NCBI GenBank assembly: GCA_902826455.1
Contig: CADEEV010000016.1
Span: 29,300-93,299, forward strand
Length of the DNA stretch: 64,000 nt
Source of the DNA: an uncultured Acidobacteriota bacterium
GTDB taxonomy: Bacteria; Acidobacteriota; Vicinamibacteria; Fen-336
Direction: 5' to 3'
A program made the position numbers and the translations under genes. The notes under the pieces are model-generated. The model was not told the DNA's origin and did not search any database. It saw only the letters and a program-made list of their open reading frames with translations. This document shows positions 18,425 through 25,913 of this stretch, piece by piece. The number at the start of each line of letters is the position of its first letter. Position 1 is the stretch's first letter.

Positions 18425-19777
18425 CTACGCCAGCAGCAGCTCGACGCTCTCCCGGAACACGTCCGTGTGGCGGTCGATGTCGGCCTCGGTCGTGGTCGGC
18501 GCGATCAACGCCATGCTGTGGAACGGCGTCAGCAGGATGCCGCGGTTGAGCGCGGCCAGGTGCATGTAGCGGTCGAGGTCCCCGTCCATGGCCGCCGCGG
18601 CCTCGCTGCCGTTGCGGGCCGGCGCCTCCCGGAACCAGTACTCGGCGCGGCAGCCGAGCTGGCTCACGTTCCAGGGCAGCTCGTGCTCGCGGATCACCGC
18701 CGCGACGCCGGCCGTCCAGCGCTCGGCCAGCGGGATCGTGCGGGCGAAGGCCTCGGCCGTGAGGACGTTCTGCAGCGTCGCGCGCATCGCGGCCAGCGAC
18801 AGCGCGTTGCCGGCCAGGGTGCCGCCGATGCCGTTCGTGTCGGTGTCGTTGACGGCCGACATGTGCTCGGCGCGAGCCGCCACTTCCTTGCTGAAGCCGT
18901 AGGCCGACGCCGGCACGCCGCCCGCGAGCGGCTTGCCCATCGTCAGGATGTCGGGCTCGAGGCCGAAGGCTTGCGTGTAGCCGCCGGGGCCCGCGCACAG
19001 CGTGTGGGTCTCGTCGATGATCAGCAGCGTTCCCGTGCGCCGCGTGATCTCGCGCAGCGCGGCGTGGTAGCCGGGATCCGGGTGGATGATCCCGATGTTC
19101 GTCATGGCCGGCTCGGCCAGCACGCAGGCGACGTCGCCCGGAGCGAGGGCCGCCTCCAGGGCGCGGAGGTCGTTGAACTCCACCACCTTGGTGGTGGTGC
19201 TCGGATCCACGGCGGGGCCGGCGTTGCCGGGCCGCTGGATGCCGACGCCGTCCTTCAGCCACACGAAGCTCTCGTCGACCGTGCCGTGGTAGCAGCCGTT
19301 GTAGACGAGGATCAGCCTGCGGCCCGTGATCTGCCGCGCGAGCCGCAGCGCGAAGCGGTTGGCGTCCGTGGCCGTGAGGGCGAACTGCCAGTAGGGGAGC
19401 CCGAAGCGCCGGGCCATCTCCTCGCCGACCCAGATCGAGTCCTCGGTCGGGAGCATGAACGTGATGCCGCGGCGCGCCTGGGCCGCGATCGCCTCGACCG
19501 ACGCCGCGGGGGCGTGGCCGGTCATGGCGCCCGTGTCGCCGAGGCAGAGGTCGAGGTAGCGATGGCCGTCGACGTCGGTGAAGTACGCCCCGTCTCCCGA
19601 GTCGACGAACAGGGGAAAGCCGCCGGCCCAGCGCACCATCCAGCTCATCGGCACGCCCGACAGGAGCGAGCCCTTGGCCCGCTCGAAGAGCGCCTTGGAG
19701 CGCGGGTTCGCGGCGGCGAAGCGGGCGATCTCGGCGTCGAGGCGGGTCTTGAGGACTCTGCGGTCGAGGCTCCTCAT
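18425..19777 (-). CDS. Class III aminotransferase in the PGM1-like cluster
   Basis: A 450-residue PLP enzyme of the GSA-aminomutase/aspartate-aminotransferase family. The cofactor-ring Asp is in LLIIDETHTL (D255) and the Schiff-base Lys is K282 in ILTMGKPLAGG. It is the fourth and last gene of a minus-strand operon; its ATG overlaps the stop of the ATP-grasp ligase gene (TGATG), a strong sign of coupling. The expected role is to make or consume an amino group on the cluster's substrate. Its N-terminal 50 residues contain the usual substrate-channel helix. It is clearly diverged from the aminotransferase at 1063-2412, for example SNSGTEA there versus LTATDANRFA here, so the two are not recent duplicates. 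Confidence 0.88.
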   Translation of the reverse strand: MRSLDRRVLKTRLDAEIARFAAANPRSKALFERAKGSLLSGVPMSWMVRWAGGFPLFVDSGDGAYFTDVDGHRYLDLCLGDTGAMTGHAPAASVEAIAAQARRGITFMLPTEDSIWVGEEMARRFGLPYWQFALTATDANRFALRLARQITGRRLILVYNGCYHGTVDESFVWLKDGVGIQRPGNAGPAVDPSTTTKVVEFNDLRALEAALAPGDVACVLAEPAMTNIGIIHPDPGYHAALREITRRTGTLLIIDETHTLCAGPGGYTQAFGLEPDILTMGKPLAGGVPASAYGFSKEVAARAEHMSAVNDTDTNGIGGTLAGNALSLAAMRATLQNVLTAEAFARTIPLAERWTAGVAAVIREHELPWNVSQLGCRAEYWFREAPARNGSEAAAAMDGDLDRYMHLAALNRGILLTPFHSMALIAPTTTEADIDRHTDVFRESVELLLA

Positions 19778-21315
19778 CGGCGGAACCGCCCGTAGGCCGT
19801 TTCCTTGTCGAGGATCTTCAAGGTCCGCGCGTAGAGCACGTCGGTCTCCTCGCGGCTGTTGGCGATGGCCGTGAGGCCGAGCTTGCCGAACTCCGAGAGA
19901 GCCCCGATCAGGTGGAAGAGCACGCCGGACTCCGTTCCGTGGCTGTAGTGCAGCTTGTTGATGGTGAGGATCTCGATCAGGTCTTCCGGCATCAGGCCCC
20001 GATAGGCCTCGGAGCGCAGGTTGTCGGTGGCGCGGTAGTGCTTGAGATGGCCGCTCGACGAGAGGAACAAGCCGCTCGCGCTGTCGAGCTGGCCTCCCGT
20101 CAGGAACTGCAGCGCGAGGTAGGGGTGGGTCGTGCCGCCCATGCGCAGGTTGATCTCGAGGGCCTGCAGGTGCCACGGCTCCGTGACGTCGTCCTTCGAG
20201 ACCAGGAAGTCCACGGCGAAGCGGCTCACGACGCCGCGCTTCGCGAGCACCGCGCCGATGCGCTGGCCGGCCTCCTGCACCTCGAGGCGGTAGTCGTCGT
20301 GGGCGGGGAAGCGGCAGCCGAGGAAGACCTGTCCGCTGGGTCCGCCGAGGATCTGATCGTGGCTCGAGAGCAGCACCACCTGGCCCCGCGGGCTGATGCG
20401 CAGCTGGGCCGAGGGCGAGTGCTTGAACTCGCCCTCGATGAACTCCTCCACGACGCCTTCCATGCGCGCGAACTTGTCGTAGTAGGCCTCGGGCGTCTCG
20501 CTGGGCACGGAGAACTCCACGGTCTCCATGGCCGTGCGCAGGTCGTCGCGAGTCTCGCCTTCCGGGTAGCGGAAGATCGCGTTGCCCTCGCCGGAGAAGC
20601 TGTCGTTCAGCTTGAGGACCGCGCGCCTGATGCCGGGCCGCTCGCGGCGCAGCTCCCGCAGGCCCTCTTCGATGTCCTGCTCCGTGCGCAGGTCCTCGTA
20701 GCCCGCGGGCAGGTCGACGTCGGCCTCGCGGAACACCTTGCGGCTGCCCGACTTCGTGCCGAGGTGGATGAGGCTCGGGTCGACGCCGTTCAGGGGGATG
20801 CCGAGCAGCACGGCGAGCTTGCGCTCGAGGGGCGTCGAGTTGAAGACCGTCAGGTAGGCGCGGTCCTGCTCGTGGATGCCCTCGCGGATGCGCTCGATCA
20901 GCCGCGGCCGCTCCAGGATCTTCTCGGTGAGGGAGCGCGGCGAGGCGTCGTAGGCGCACAGCAGGGTCAGGCGCGCCGCGGCGTGGCTCGCGGGGATCCC
21001 GGCCAGGAACTGGAAGTAGTACTCGAGGATCATCGGGTGCACGGGCTGCGACGTCACGTACACCATGCGCGCCCGGGGATTGCGCAGCCGGATCAGGAGG
21101 AACAGCAGCCGCTCTTCGTAGAACGACGCGCCGTCGAGCTTCTGGAGCTCGCTCTGGTCGAGGGTCAGGGACGGCACCACGACCGAGGTGTGGGGCTCCT
21201 CGTCGCGGTTCATGAGGGTTTCCCACAGGTCGTGGAGCCGGGGCTTCAGGCGCTCGAACTCCGCGAGCTCCTGCTCGAGCGTCAGATCGACCGCGAACGG
21301 AGGCTTGGGGATCAC
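19774..21315 (-). CDS. ATP-grasp peptide ligase, PGM1-like
   Basis: A 513-residue ligase. Residues about 40-200 form an N-terminal pre-ATP-grasp domain (VVVPSLTLDQSELQKLDG, RARMVYVTSQPVHPMILEYY). The ATP-grasp core has the Lys in AVLKLND (K235), the small Gly loop SGEGN (241-245), D369, and the metal site E387-x-N389-x-R391 in ALEINLRMGGTTHP. The last 75 residues (HGTESGVLFHLIGAL ... LTAIANSREE) match what I remember of the PGM1 C-terminal domain. PGM1 joins a non-proteinogenic acid to a peptide in pheganomycin synthesis. By inference this enzyme forms an amide bond between a carboxylate and an amine made by the other cluster enzymes. The start is GTG at 21315 with a good GGAGG ribosome site. 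Confidence 0.8.
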   Translation of the reverse strand: MIPKPPFAVDLTLEQELAEFERLKPRLHDLWETLMNRDEEPHTSVVVPSLTLDQSELQKLDGASFYEERLLFLLIRLRNPRARMVYVTSQPVHPMILEYYFQFLAGIPASHAAARLTLLCAYDASPRSLTEKILERPRLIERIREGIHEQDRAYLTVFNSTPLERKLAVLLGIPLNGVDPSLIHLGTKSGSRKVFREADVDLPAGYEDLRTEQDIEEGLRELRRERPGIRRAVLKLNDSFSGEGNAIFRYPEGETRDDLRTAMETVEFSVPSETPEAYYDKFARMEGVVEEFIEGEFKHSPSAQLRISPRGQVVLLSSHDQILGGPSGQVFLGCRFPAHDDYRLEVQEAGQRIGAVLAKRGVVSRFAVDFLVSKDDVTEPWHLQALEINLRMGGTTHPYLALQFLTGGQLDSASGLFLSSSGHLKHYRATDNLRSEAYRGLMPEDLIEILTINKLHYSHGTESGVLFHLIGALSEFGKLGLTAIANSREETDVLYARTLKILDKETAYGRFRR

Positions 21316-21318
21316 GGG

Positions 21319-21324
21319 TCCTCC
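21319..21324 (-). promoter_or_regulatory. Ribosome binding site (GGAGGA) fixing the GTG start of the PGM1-like ligase
   Basis: On the minus strand GGAGGA lies 3 bases before the GTG at 21315-21313, with GGAGG best spaced about 5 bases away from the start. It lies in the 18-bp gap between the amidotransferase-like gene and the ligase gene and is the reason for choosing this GTG. Confidence 0.6.
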
Positions 21325-21333
21325 GGTCTCGGG

Positions 21334-22464
21334 CTAGACGACTCCCGCGGCCTCCGCGACACGGTTCTCGTGGAGATCCACCGCGAGGCCCAGGGCCTCG
21401 GCCGCGAGGCGCACGGCGCGGTGGAGGTGGAAGCGCAACGGCCCGAGCAGCGTGTAGTCCGAGGTGAGGTGGAGCCGGTGATCGCTGTTCTCGTCGGGGT
21501 AGGTGCGCGTGAGGATGTCGAGGCGCTCGGCGTACCACTCGTCGCTGACCTCGCCGCGTGAGTACTTCTCGCGCAGGATCATCATCTGGCGGCCGCGGTC
21601 CACGATCTCGGGGTGGTGGTTCACGCCGAAGACGCGCGGCATGATCCCTTCCCGGTCGCGGGCGAACTCGAGCATGGTCACGGCGTCGCCCCGGGGCCCG
21701 CCGACGCCCTGGGTCTCGTAGCCGATCGCCACGATGCCCGCGGGGAACGTGGCCGCCGACGGCAACAGGTCGTAGAGCCGGTTCTCGACCACGCGCAGGC
21801 GCCGTCCGTCGGTGAGCTCGTCGGCGAAGTGGCGGAACCAGGGATGCGCCTGGCCCTCGGGGGTGAGGACGTTCTCGAGGATGCCGGTGCTCTTGCCGCC
21901 CTTGTCGAGGCCGCGCAGCGAGGGGTGCGCGGCGCCCGACCAGCGGCACATCACGCCGAAGCTGTGGCACACGGCGAGCAGCGCGCTGCCGGCGTCGCCC
22001 TGGATGCGTCCGTAGAGGTCGAAGAGCGGCGCTTCCCAGCGCGGATCCTCGAGCAGGCCCTGGGCGCCTTCCGACACGCCGTCGTTGTGGTGCGGATCGA
22101 GGTCGCCGGGGCCGCCGGTGCCGAGGTACAGCGAGAAGCGCCCGCCGGGGCCCTCGGGAACCATCCCCGAGCGCCGCACGTCGTAGGAGAACGCGCGGAC
22201 GTGGAGCCCGGTCCTCTCGAAGATCGGGATCAGGTCGCAGGCCGCGTCCTTCACGGCGTGGACCAGGGAGTCGTGGCCCAGGTTCTGCCAGCCGTGGTTC
22301 ATGTCGAGGATCGCGACGTCGATCGCCTTCGGGTCGCGGGCGGGAATGTCCTCGGGACGCTCGATGCGGTGATAGCGGAAGACGCCGCCGGGAGCCGACG
22401 CGGGGCAGGTCGACACGCAGAACGCCGTGCCCTGGCTCCCCTTGAGGCGACAGGCGATCGGCAT
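21334..22464 (-). CDS. Class I glutamine-amidotransferase-like protein
   Basis: A 376-residue protein with an amidotransferase fold. The nucleophile elbow is LLAVCHSFGV (C166), and the base/acid pair is VNHHPEIVD (H284, E286), giving the Cys-His-Glu triad. The elbow reads CHSFG instead of the standard GxCxG, so catalysis may differ. Residues 1-20 contain three cysteines (C5, C16, C20). The C-terminal 80 residues extend beyond the GATase fold. Possible roles are release of ammonia from glutamine for the ligase, or hydrolysis of a gamma-glutamyl amide made by the neighbouring GCS2-type enzyme. The ATG lies 11 bases after the GCS2 stop. The frame stays open upstream, but that stretch lies antisense-phase to the GCS2 gene and is not coding. 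Confidence 0.72.
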   Translation of the reverse strand: MPIACRLKGSQGTAFCVSTCPASAPGGVFRYHRIERPEDIPARDPKAIDVAILDMNHGWQNLGHDSLVHAVKDAACDLIPIFERTGLHVRAFSYDVRRSGMVPEGPGGRFSLYLGTGGPGDLDPHHNDGVSEGAQGLLEDPRWEAPLFDLYGRIQGDAGSALLAVCHSFGVMCRWSGAAHPSLRGLDKGGKSTGILENVLTPEGQAHPWFRHFADELTDGRRLRVVENRLYDLLPSAATFPAGIVAIGYETQGVGGPRGDAVTMLEFARDREGIMPRVFGVNHHPEIVDRGRQMMILREKYSRGEVSDEWYAERLDILTRTYPDENSDHRLHLTSDYTLLGPLRFHLHRAVRLAAEALGLAVDLHENRVAEAAGVV

Positions 22465-22475
22465 TGGCGCGGAGT

Positions 22476-23576
22476 CTACAGGCCCCGCCGGGTCTCGTCC
22501 ACCAGGGCGTCGACCACCGCGCGCAGGTCTCCGGTGGCCTTGTGGACGCGGAGCTGGCGGTCGGCGCCGGTGTCGCCCGTGGCGGCCCAGGCGTGTAGGA
22601 AACGCATCTCCTCGCGGGTGCCGAGCTCGTCCACGACGTCGTCGACGAAGTGCAGCACCTCGTGGATCAGGCTGCGCGTCGTGGCCTCGCCGCGCAGCCC
22701 GAAGTCGATCATCCGGCCGTCGAGCCCCGCCTTCACGGCGCGGAACTTGTTCTCCTCGACGATCGCCCGCGTGTACATGCGGATGCCCAGGTTCGAGTCG
22801 AAGAGCCGGTAGAGCTTGACCACGAGGGCCTGGCACAAGGCGGCGATCGCGACCGTCTCCTCGGCGCGGCAGGGGATGTCGCAGACCCGGAACTCGAGGG
22901 TCTTGAAATAGGCGTGGGGCCGGATGTCCCACCAGATCTTCTTGGCGTCGTCGATGCAGTTGGTGCGCACGAGCAGCTCGACGTACTTCGCGTAGTCGTC
23001 CCAGGAATGGAAGTAGTCCGGGATCTGGGTGCGCGGGAAGCGCTTGAAGATCGTCGAGCGCACCGAGCGCACGCCGGTCTTGCGCCCGCACCAGAACGGC
23101 GAGTTGACCGAGAGCGCCAGCAGGTGCGGCAGGAACGCCCGGACGCCGTTCATGATCTGGATCTGCATCTCGCGGTCCTCGACGCCCACGTGGACGTGGA
23201 GGCCGAAGATGAGGTTGGCGCGGGCCAGGTCCTCCATCTCGTTCACGATGTCGGTGTAGCGGACCTGGCCGGTAATCTCCTGGTCCTTCCAGTGACTGAA
23301 GGGATGGGTGCCGGCGGCGACGATGCGCGCGCCGCTCGCCTCGGCCATGGAGATCAGCGAGCGCCGCAGCCGCGTCACGTTCTCGCGCGCCTCGCGGATG
23401 TCGGCGCAGATCGGCGTGCCCACCTCGACCACGCTCTGGTGCAGCTCGCGCTTGATCTGCTCGCCCAGATGGACGCCCGCCGCCATCATCTCCTCGATGT
23501 GGCTCTTGAGCTCGCGCGTGTGGGGATCGACGAGCTGGAACTCCTCCTCGACCCCGAGGGTGAAGCGCTCTGCCAT
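22476..23576 (-). CDS. Carboxylate-amine ligase, GCS2/YbdK family
   Basis: A 366-residue enzyme of the glutamate-cysteine ligase 2 family. The N-terminus has the metal/ATP motif LGVEEEFQLVD (residues 7-17), the centre has GLHVHVGV (histidines binding metal/substrate) and the later block is KTLEFRVCDIPC. Family members form amide bonds between a carboxylate (often the gamma-carboxyl of glutamate) and an amine using ATP. It is the first gene of the four-gene operon and its promoter lies in the 59-bp region shared with the divergent kinase gene: TACAAT on the minus strand at 23602-23597 is a likely -10 box. Gamma-glutamyl ligation is inferred, not shown. Confidence 0.85.
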   Translation of the reverse strand: MAERFTLGVEEEFQLVDPHTRELKSHIEEMMAAGVHLGEQIKRELHQSVVEVGTPICADIREARENVTRLRRSLISMAEASGARIVAAGTHPFSHWKDQEITGQVRYTDIVNEMEDLARANLIFGLHVHVGVEDREMQIQIMNGVRAFLPHLLALSVNSPFWCGRKTGVRSVRSTIFKRFPRTQIPDYFHSWDDYAKYVELLVRTNCIDDAKKIWWDIRPHAYFKTLEFRVCDIPCRAEETVAIAALCQALVVKLYRLFDSNLGIRMYTRAIVEENKFRAVKAGLDGRMIDFGLRGEATTRSLIHEVLHFVDDVVDELGTREEMRFLHAWAATGDTGADRQLRVHKATGDLRAVVDALVDETRRGL

Positions 23577-23596
23577 GGCTTGTCCGTGCGAGATTC

Positions 23597-23602
23597 ATTG
23601 TA
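23597..23602 (-). promoter_or_regulatory. Candidate -10 box (TACAAT) of the GCS2-GAT-PGM1-aminotransferase operon
   Basis: TACAAT on the minus strand ends 20 nt before the ATG at 23576, so a leader of about 13 nt is expected. It is the only TANNNT match at a sensible distance. The same 59-bp region also holds TAAGAT (23615-23620) facing the kinase gene, so the two promoters overlap. Confidence 0.45.
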
Positions 23603-23614
23603 TCAGCCGCATGC

Positions 23615-23620
23615 TAAGAT
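23615..23620 (+). promoter_or_regulatory. Candidate -10 box (TAAGAT) of the Ser/Thr kinase operon
   Basis: TAAGAT ends 15 nt before ATG 23636. TTCATT at 23594-23599 could serve as a weak -35 with a 15-bp spacer. The short leader is consistent with other promoters in this window. Confidence 0.4.
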
Positions 23621-23635
23621 CCCGGCGCTTCCCAC

Positions 23636-25906
23636 ATGGCTCCGGAAAAGCTCGGCAAGTACAAGATCGTCGGGAAGATCGGCAAGGGCGCCATGGGCGA
23701 GGTGTTCCGCGCCCACGACCCCGTCCTGAACCGCGAGGTCGCGATCAAGACGATCTCGGCGAGCCTCTCGACCGACAACGACCTGCGCATGCGCTTCCAC
23801 CGCGAGGCCCAGGCCGCCGCGCGCCTCAACCACCCGAACATCATCACCGTGTACGACTACGGCGAAGAGGCCGGCGTCATCTACATGGCGATGGAGCTGC
23901 TCGAGGGCGCGGACCTCAAGGACATCATCCGCCAGTCCCTGCTCACGACCGTCGAGGAGCGCCTCGACGTGATGGAGCAGGTGGCGGACGGACTGGCCTT
24001 CGCCCATGCCCGCGAGATCATCCACCGCGACCTCAAGCCCGGGAACATCCACCTGCAGCCCAACGGCCAGGTGAAGATCCTCGACTTCGGCCTGGCGCGC
24101 CTCGGCACCAGCGCCGACATGACGCGCACCGGCGTCGTGATGGGCACGCCGAACTACATGGCGCCCGAGATGGTGAAGGGCGACCGGGCGGACACCCGCG
24201 CCGACATCTTCTCGATCGGCGCCGTCTTCTACGAGATCCTCACGAACCGGAAGCCCTTCGACGCCGACTCGGCCCACGCGGTGCTGTTCCAGGTCGTGCA
24301 CCAGGCGCCGAAGCCGATGCGCGAGTGGACGCCCGACGTGCCGCCGATCCTCGTGCAACTCGTCGAGCGCGCGCTGCACAAGGACAAGGAGCAGCGCTTC
24401 AAGAGCGGCACCGAGCTGCGCGACGCGCTGTTGCTCGTGCGGCAGGCCGTCAGCGCGGGGCGCGCCTCGACCGCGACCCTCGAGACCGAGGCCGCCCTGG
24501 CGGCGGCCGACACCAAGGCCAAGGACGCGTCCTATCGCAGCCCCCGCAACACCCCGGCGGGCGGCACCATGCGGCCGCGCACGGGGCCGCCGCGGCCGGC
24601 CAATCCCAACGACGAGACGCGCGCGGCGCCGCGCGCCGAGATGTTCACCGAGACGCGGCGCCCCACGAGCCGGCCGCCGTCGTTGCGGCCCCAGCCGAAG
24701 GCGTCGTCCTCGGGCCTCTGGATCGGCGTGGCGGCGGTCGTGCTCGCGCTCGTGGGCGGGGGCATCTGGTTCGCCATGCGGCCCAGGCCCGCGGCGGTCC
24801 CGGCGCCGGCCGGCGCCGAGGACGCGAAGATGGCGGCGCTCAGCGCCGTGCTCGTCTCGACCCAGCTCGAGCTCGCGAAGCGCGACCTCGAGGACAAGAA
24901 CTGGTCCGGAGCCGTGGCCCAGGCCGAGAACGCGCTCAAGCTCGCGCCGGGCAACGCGCCGGCCACGAAGGTGCGCGACGAGGCGAAGGCCCAGATCGCG
25001 GCGATCGAGGCCGCGGTCACCGAGGCGCGCGCCAGCGTCGACAAGGGCGACACCCAGGCGGCCACCGAGGCGCTGTCGCGCCTGCTCGCCCTCGATCCCA
25101 AGCATCCCGCGGCGGCCGAGCTCTCGAGCCGCCTCGACCAGTACTTCCAGTCGCAGGCGGCCGACGCCCGCGGCGCCGTGGCCGACTCGAAGGCCCAGGC
25201 CGAGCGGACGCGAGCGGCCGGCAGCGACGCCTTCAACCAGGCGCTCGGCCTGTCGCGCGAGGCGGAGCGGTTGCTCGCGAAGGGCGAGTACGCGTCGGCG
25301 ACGCGCGGTTTCCTCGAGGCCCGCGACGCCTTCGACCGGGCACGTCGCGCCGCCGAGGCGAAGCCGCTGCCGACGCCGCCGCCGGTCTCGAACGCCGTCA
25401 CGGCCCCGGCGCCGCCGCCGCCCGTCGCCGTGGCGGCCGCTCCTCCTGCGGCGCCGCCCACGCCGCCTCCCGTGACCGCGCCGCCCGTGGCGGCCCGCGC
25501 TCTCGTGGCGGGTCAGACCGCGATCGAGGCGGCGGCCAAGGCCGGCAAGGCTCCGGCCGGCTTCGACGGCGGCGACGTCCTGGCCGACCGCGACTTCCTC
25601 TGCAAGCTGGCCTTCGACACGACGCCCGCGGAGGTGCGGCCCGGCGAGAACTACCAGGTCACGGTGTACTTCGTGAACGACTCCGGGAAGGCGATCCGGC
25701 TGAAGACGGTGGCTCTCGCCACGACCGTGAACGGCACCCGCTCGCCGCGCCCCGCCTCCTCCGTGAAGGAAGCTCCCGCGAGGTCCCGGACGCCCCTCGG
25801 CGGGTTGGGCGGCGTGTGGCCCGAAGGCGTCGCCACGTGGATCCTCGACGCGACGGTGACGTCGTCGAAGGACGACACTTGCCGCAGCCGCCTGACGCTG
25901 CGGTGA
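23636..25906 (+). CDS. Membrane-anchored Ser/Thr protein kinase with repeat and Pro/Ala-rich C-terminal region
   Basis: A 756-residue Hanks-type kinase. The kinase domain (about 8-275) is complete: G-loop IGKGAMGEVF, K38 in VAIKTI, HRDLKPGN with catalytic D132, and DFG with D150. Residues about 359-381 are a single membrane helix (GLWIGVAAVVLALVGGGIWF). Beyond it come Ala/Glu-rich helices of tetratricopeptide type (about 390-590), a Pro/Ala linker (about 580-630), and a C-terminal beta-rich, Ig-like segment. The topology implies a cytoplasmic kinase and a periplasmic sensor part. It starts an operon with a DUF885 peptidase eight bases downstream. Substrates cannot be predicted. A second kinase of similar plan lies at 48005-49966. 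Confidence 0.9.
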   Translation: MAPEKLGKYKIVGKIGKGAMGEVFRAHDPVLNREVAIKTISASLSTDNDLRMRFHREAQAAARLNHPNIITVYDYGEEAGVIYMAMELLEGADLKDIIRQSLLTTVEERLDVMEQVADGLAFAHAREIIHRDLKPGNIHLQPNGQVKILDFGLARLGTSADMTRTGVVMGTPNYMAPEMVKGDRADTRADIFSIGAVFYEILTNRKPFDADSAHAVLFQVVHQAPKPMREWTPDVPPILVQLVERALHKDKEQRFKSGTELRDALLLVRQAVSAGRASTATLETEAALAAADTKAKDASYRSPRNTPAGGTMRPRTGPPRPANPNDETRAAPRAEMFTETRRPTSRPPSLRPQPKASSSGLWIGVAAVVLALVGGGIWFAMRPRPAAVPAPAGAEDAKMAALSAVLVSTQLELAKRDLEDKNWSGAVAQAENALKLAPGNAPATKVRDEAKAQIAAIEAAVTEARASVDKGDTQAATEALSRLLALDPKHPAAAELSSRLDQYFQSQAADARGAVADSKAQAERTRAAGSDAFNQALGLSREAERLLAKGEYASATRGFLEARDAFDRARRAAEAKPLPTPPPVSNAVTAPAPPPPVAVAAAPPAAPPTPPPVTAPPVAARALVAGQTAIEAAAKAGKAPAGFDGGDVLADRDFLCKLAFDTTPAEVRPGENYQVTVYFVNDSGKAIRLKTVALATTVNGTRSPRPASSVKEAPARSRTPLGGLGGVWPEGVATWILDATVTSSKDDTCRSRLTLR

Positions 25907-25913
25907 GCCGCCG

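Noticed and set aside
18425..21970. Extension of the aminotransferase frame upstream to 21970
   Set aside because: The extra codons lie out of frame over the ATP-grasp and amidotransferase-like genes. The family N-terminus begins at ATG 19777, which also overlaps the upstream stop as TGATG.
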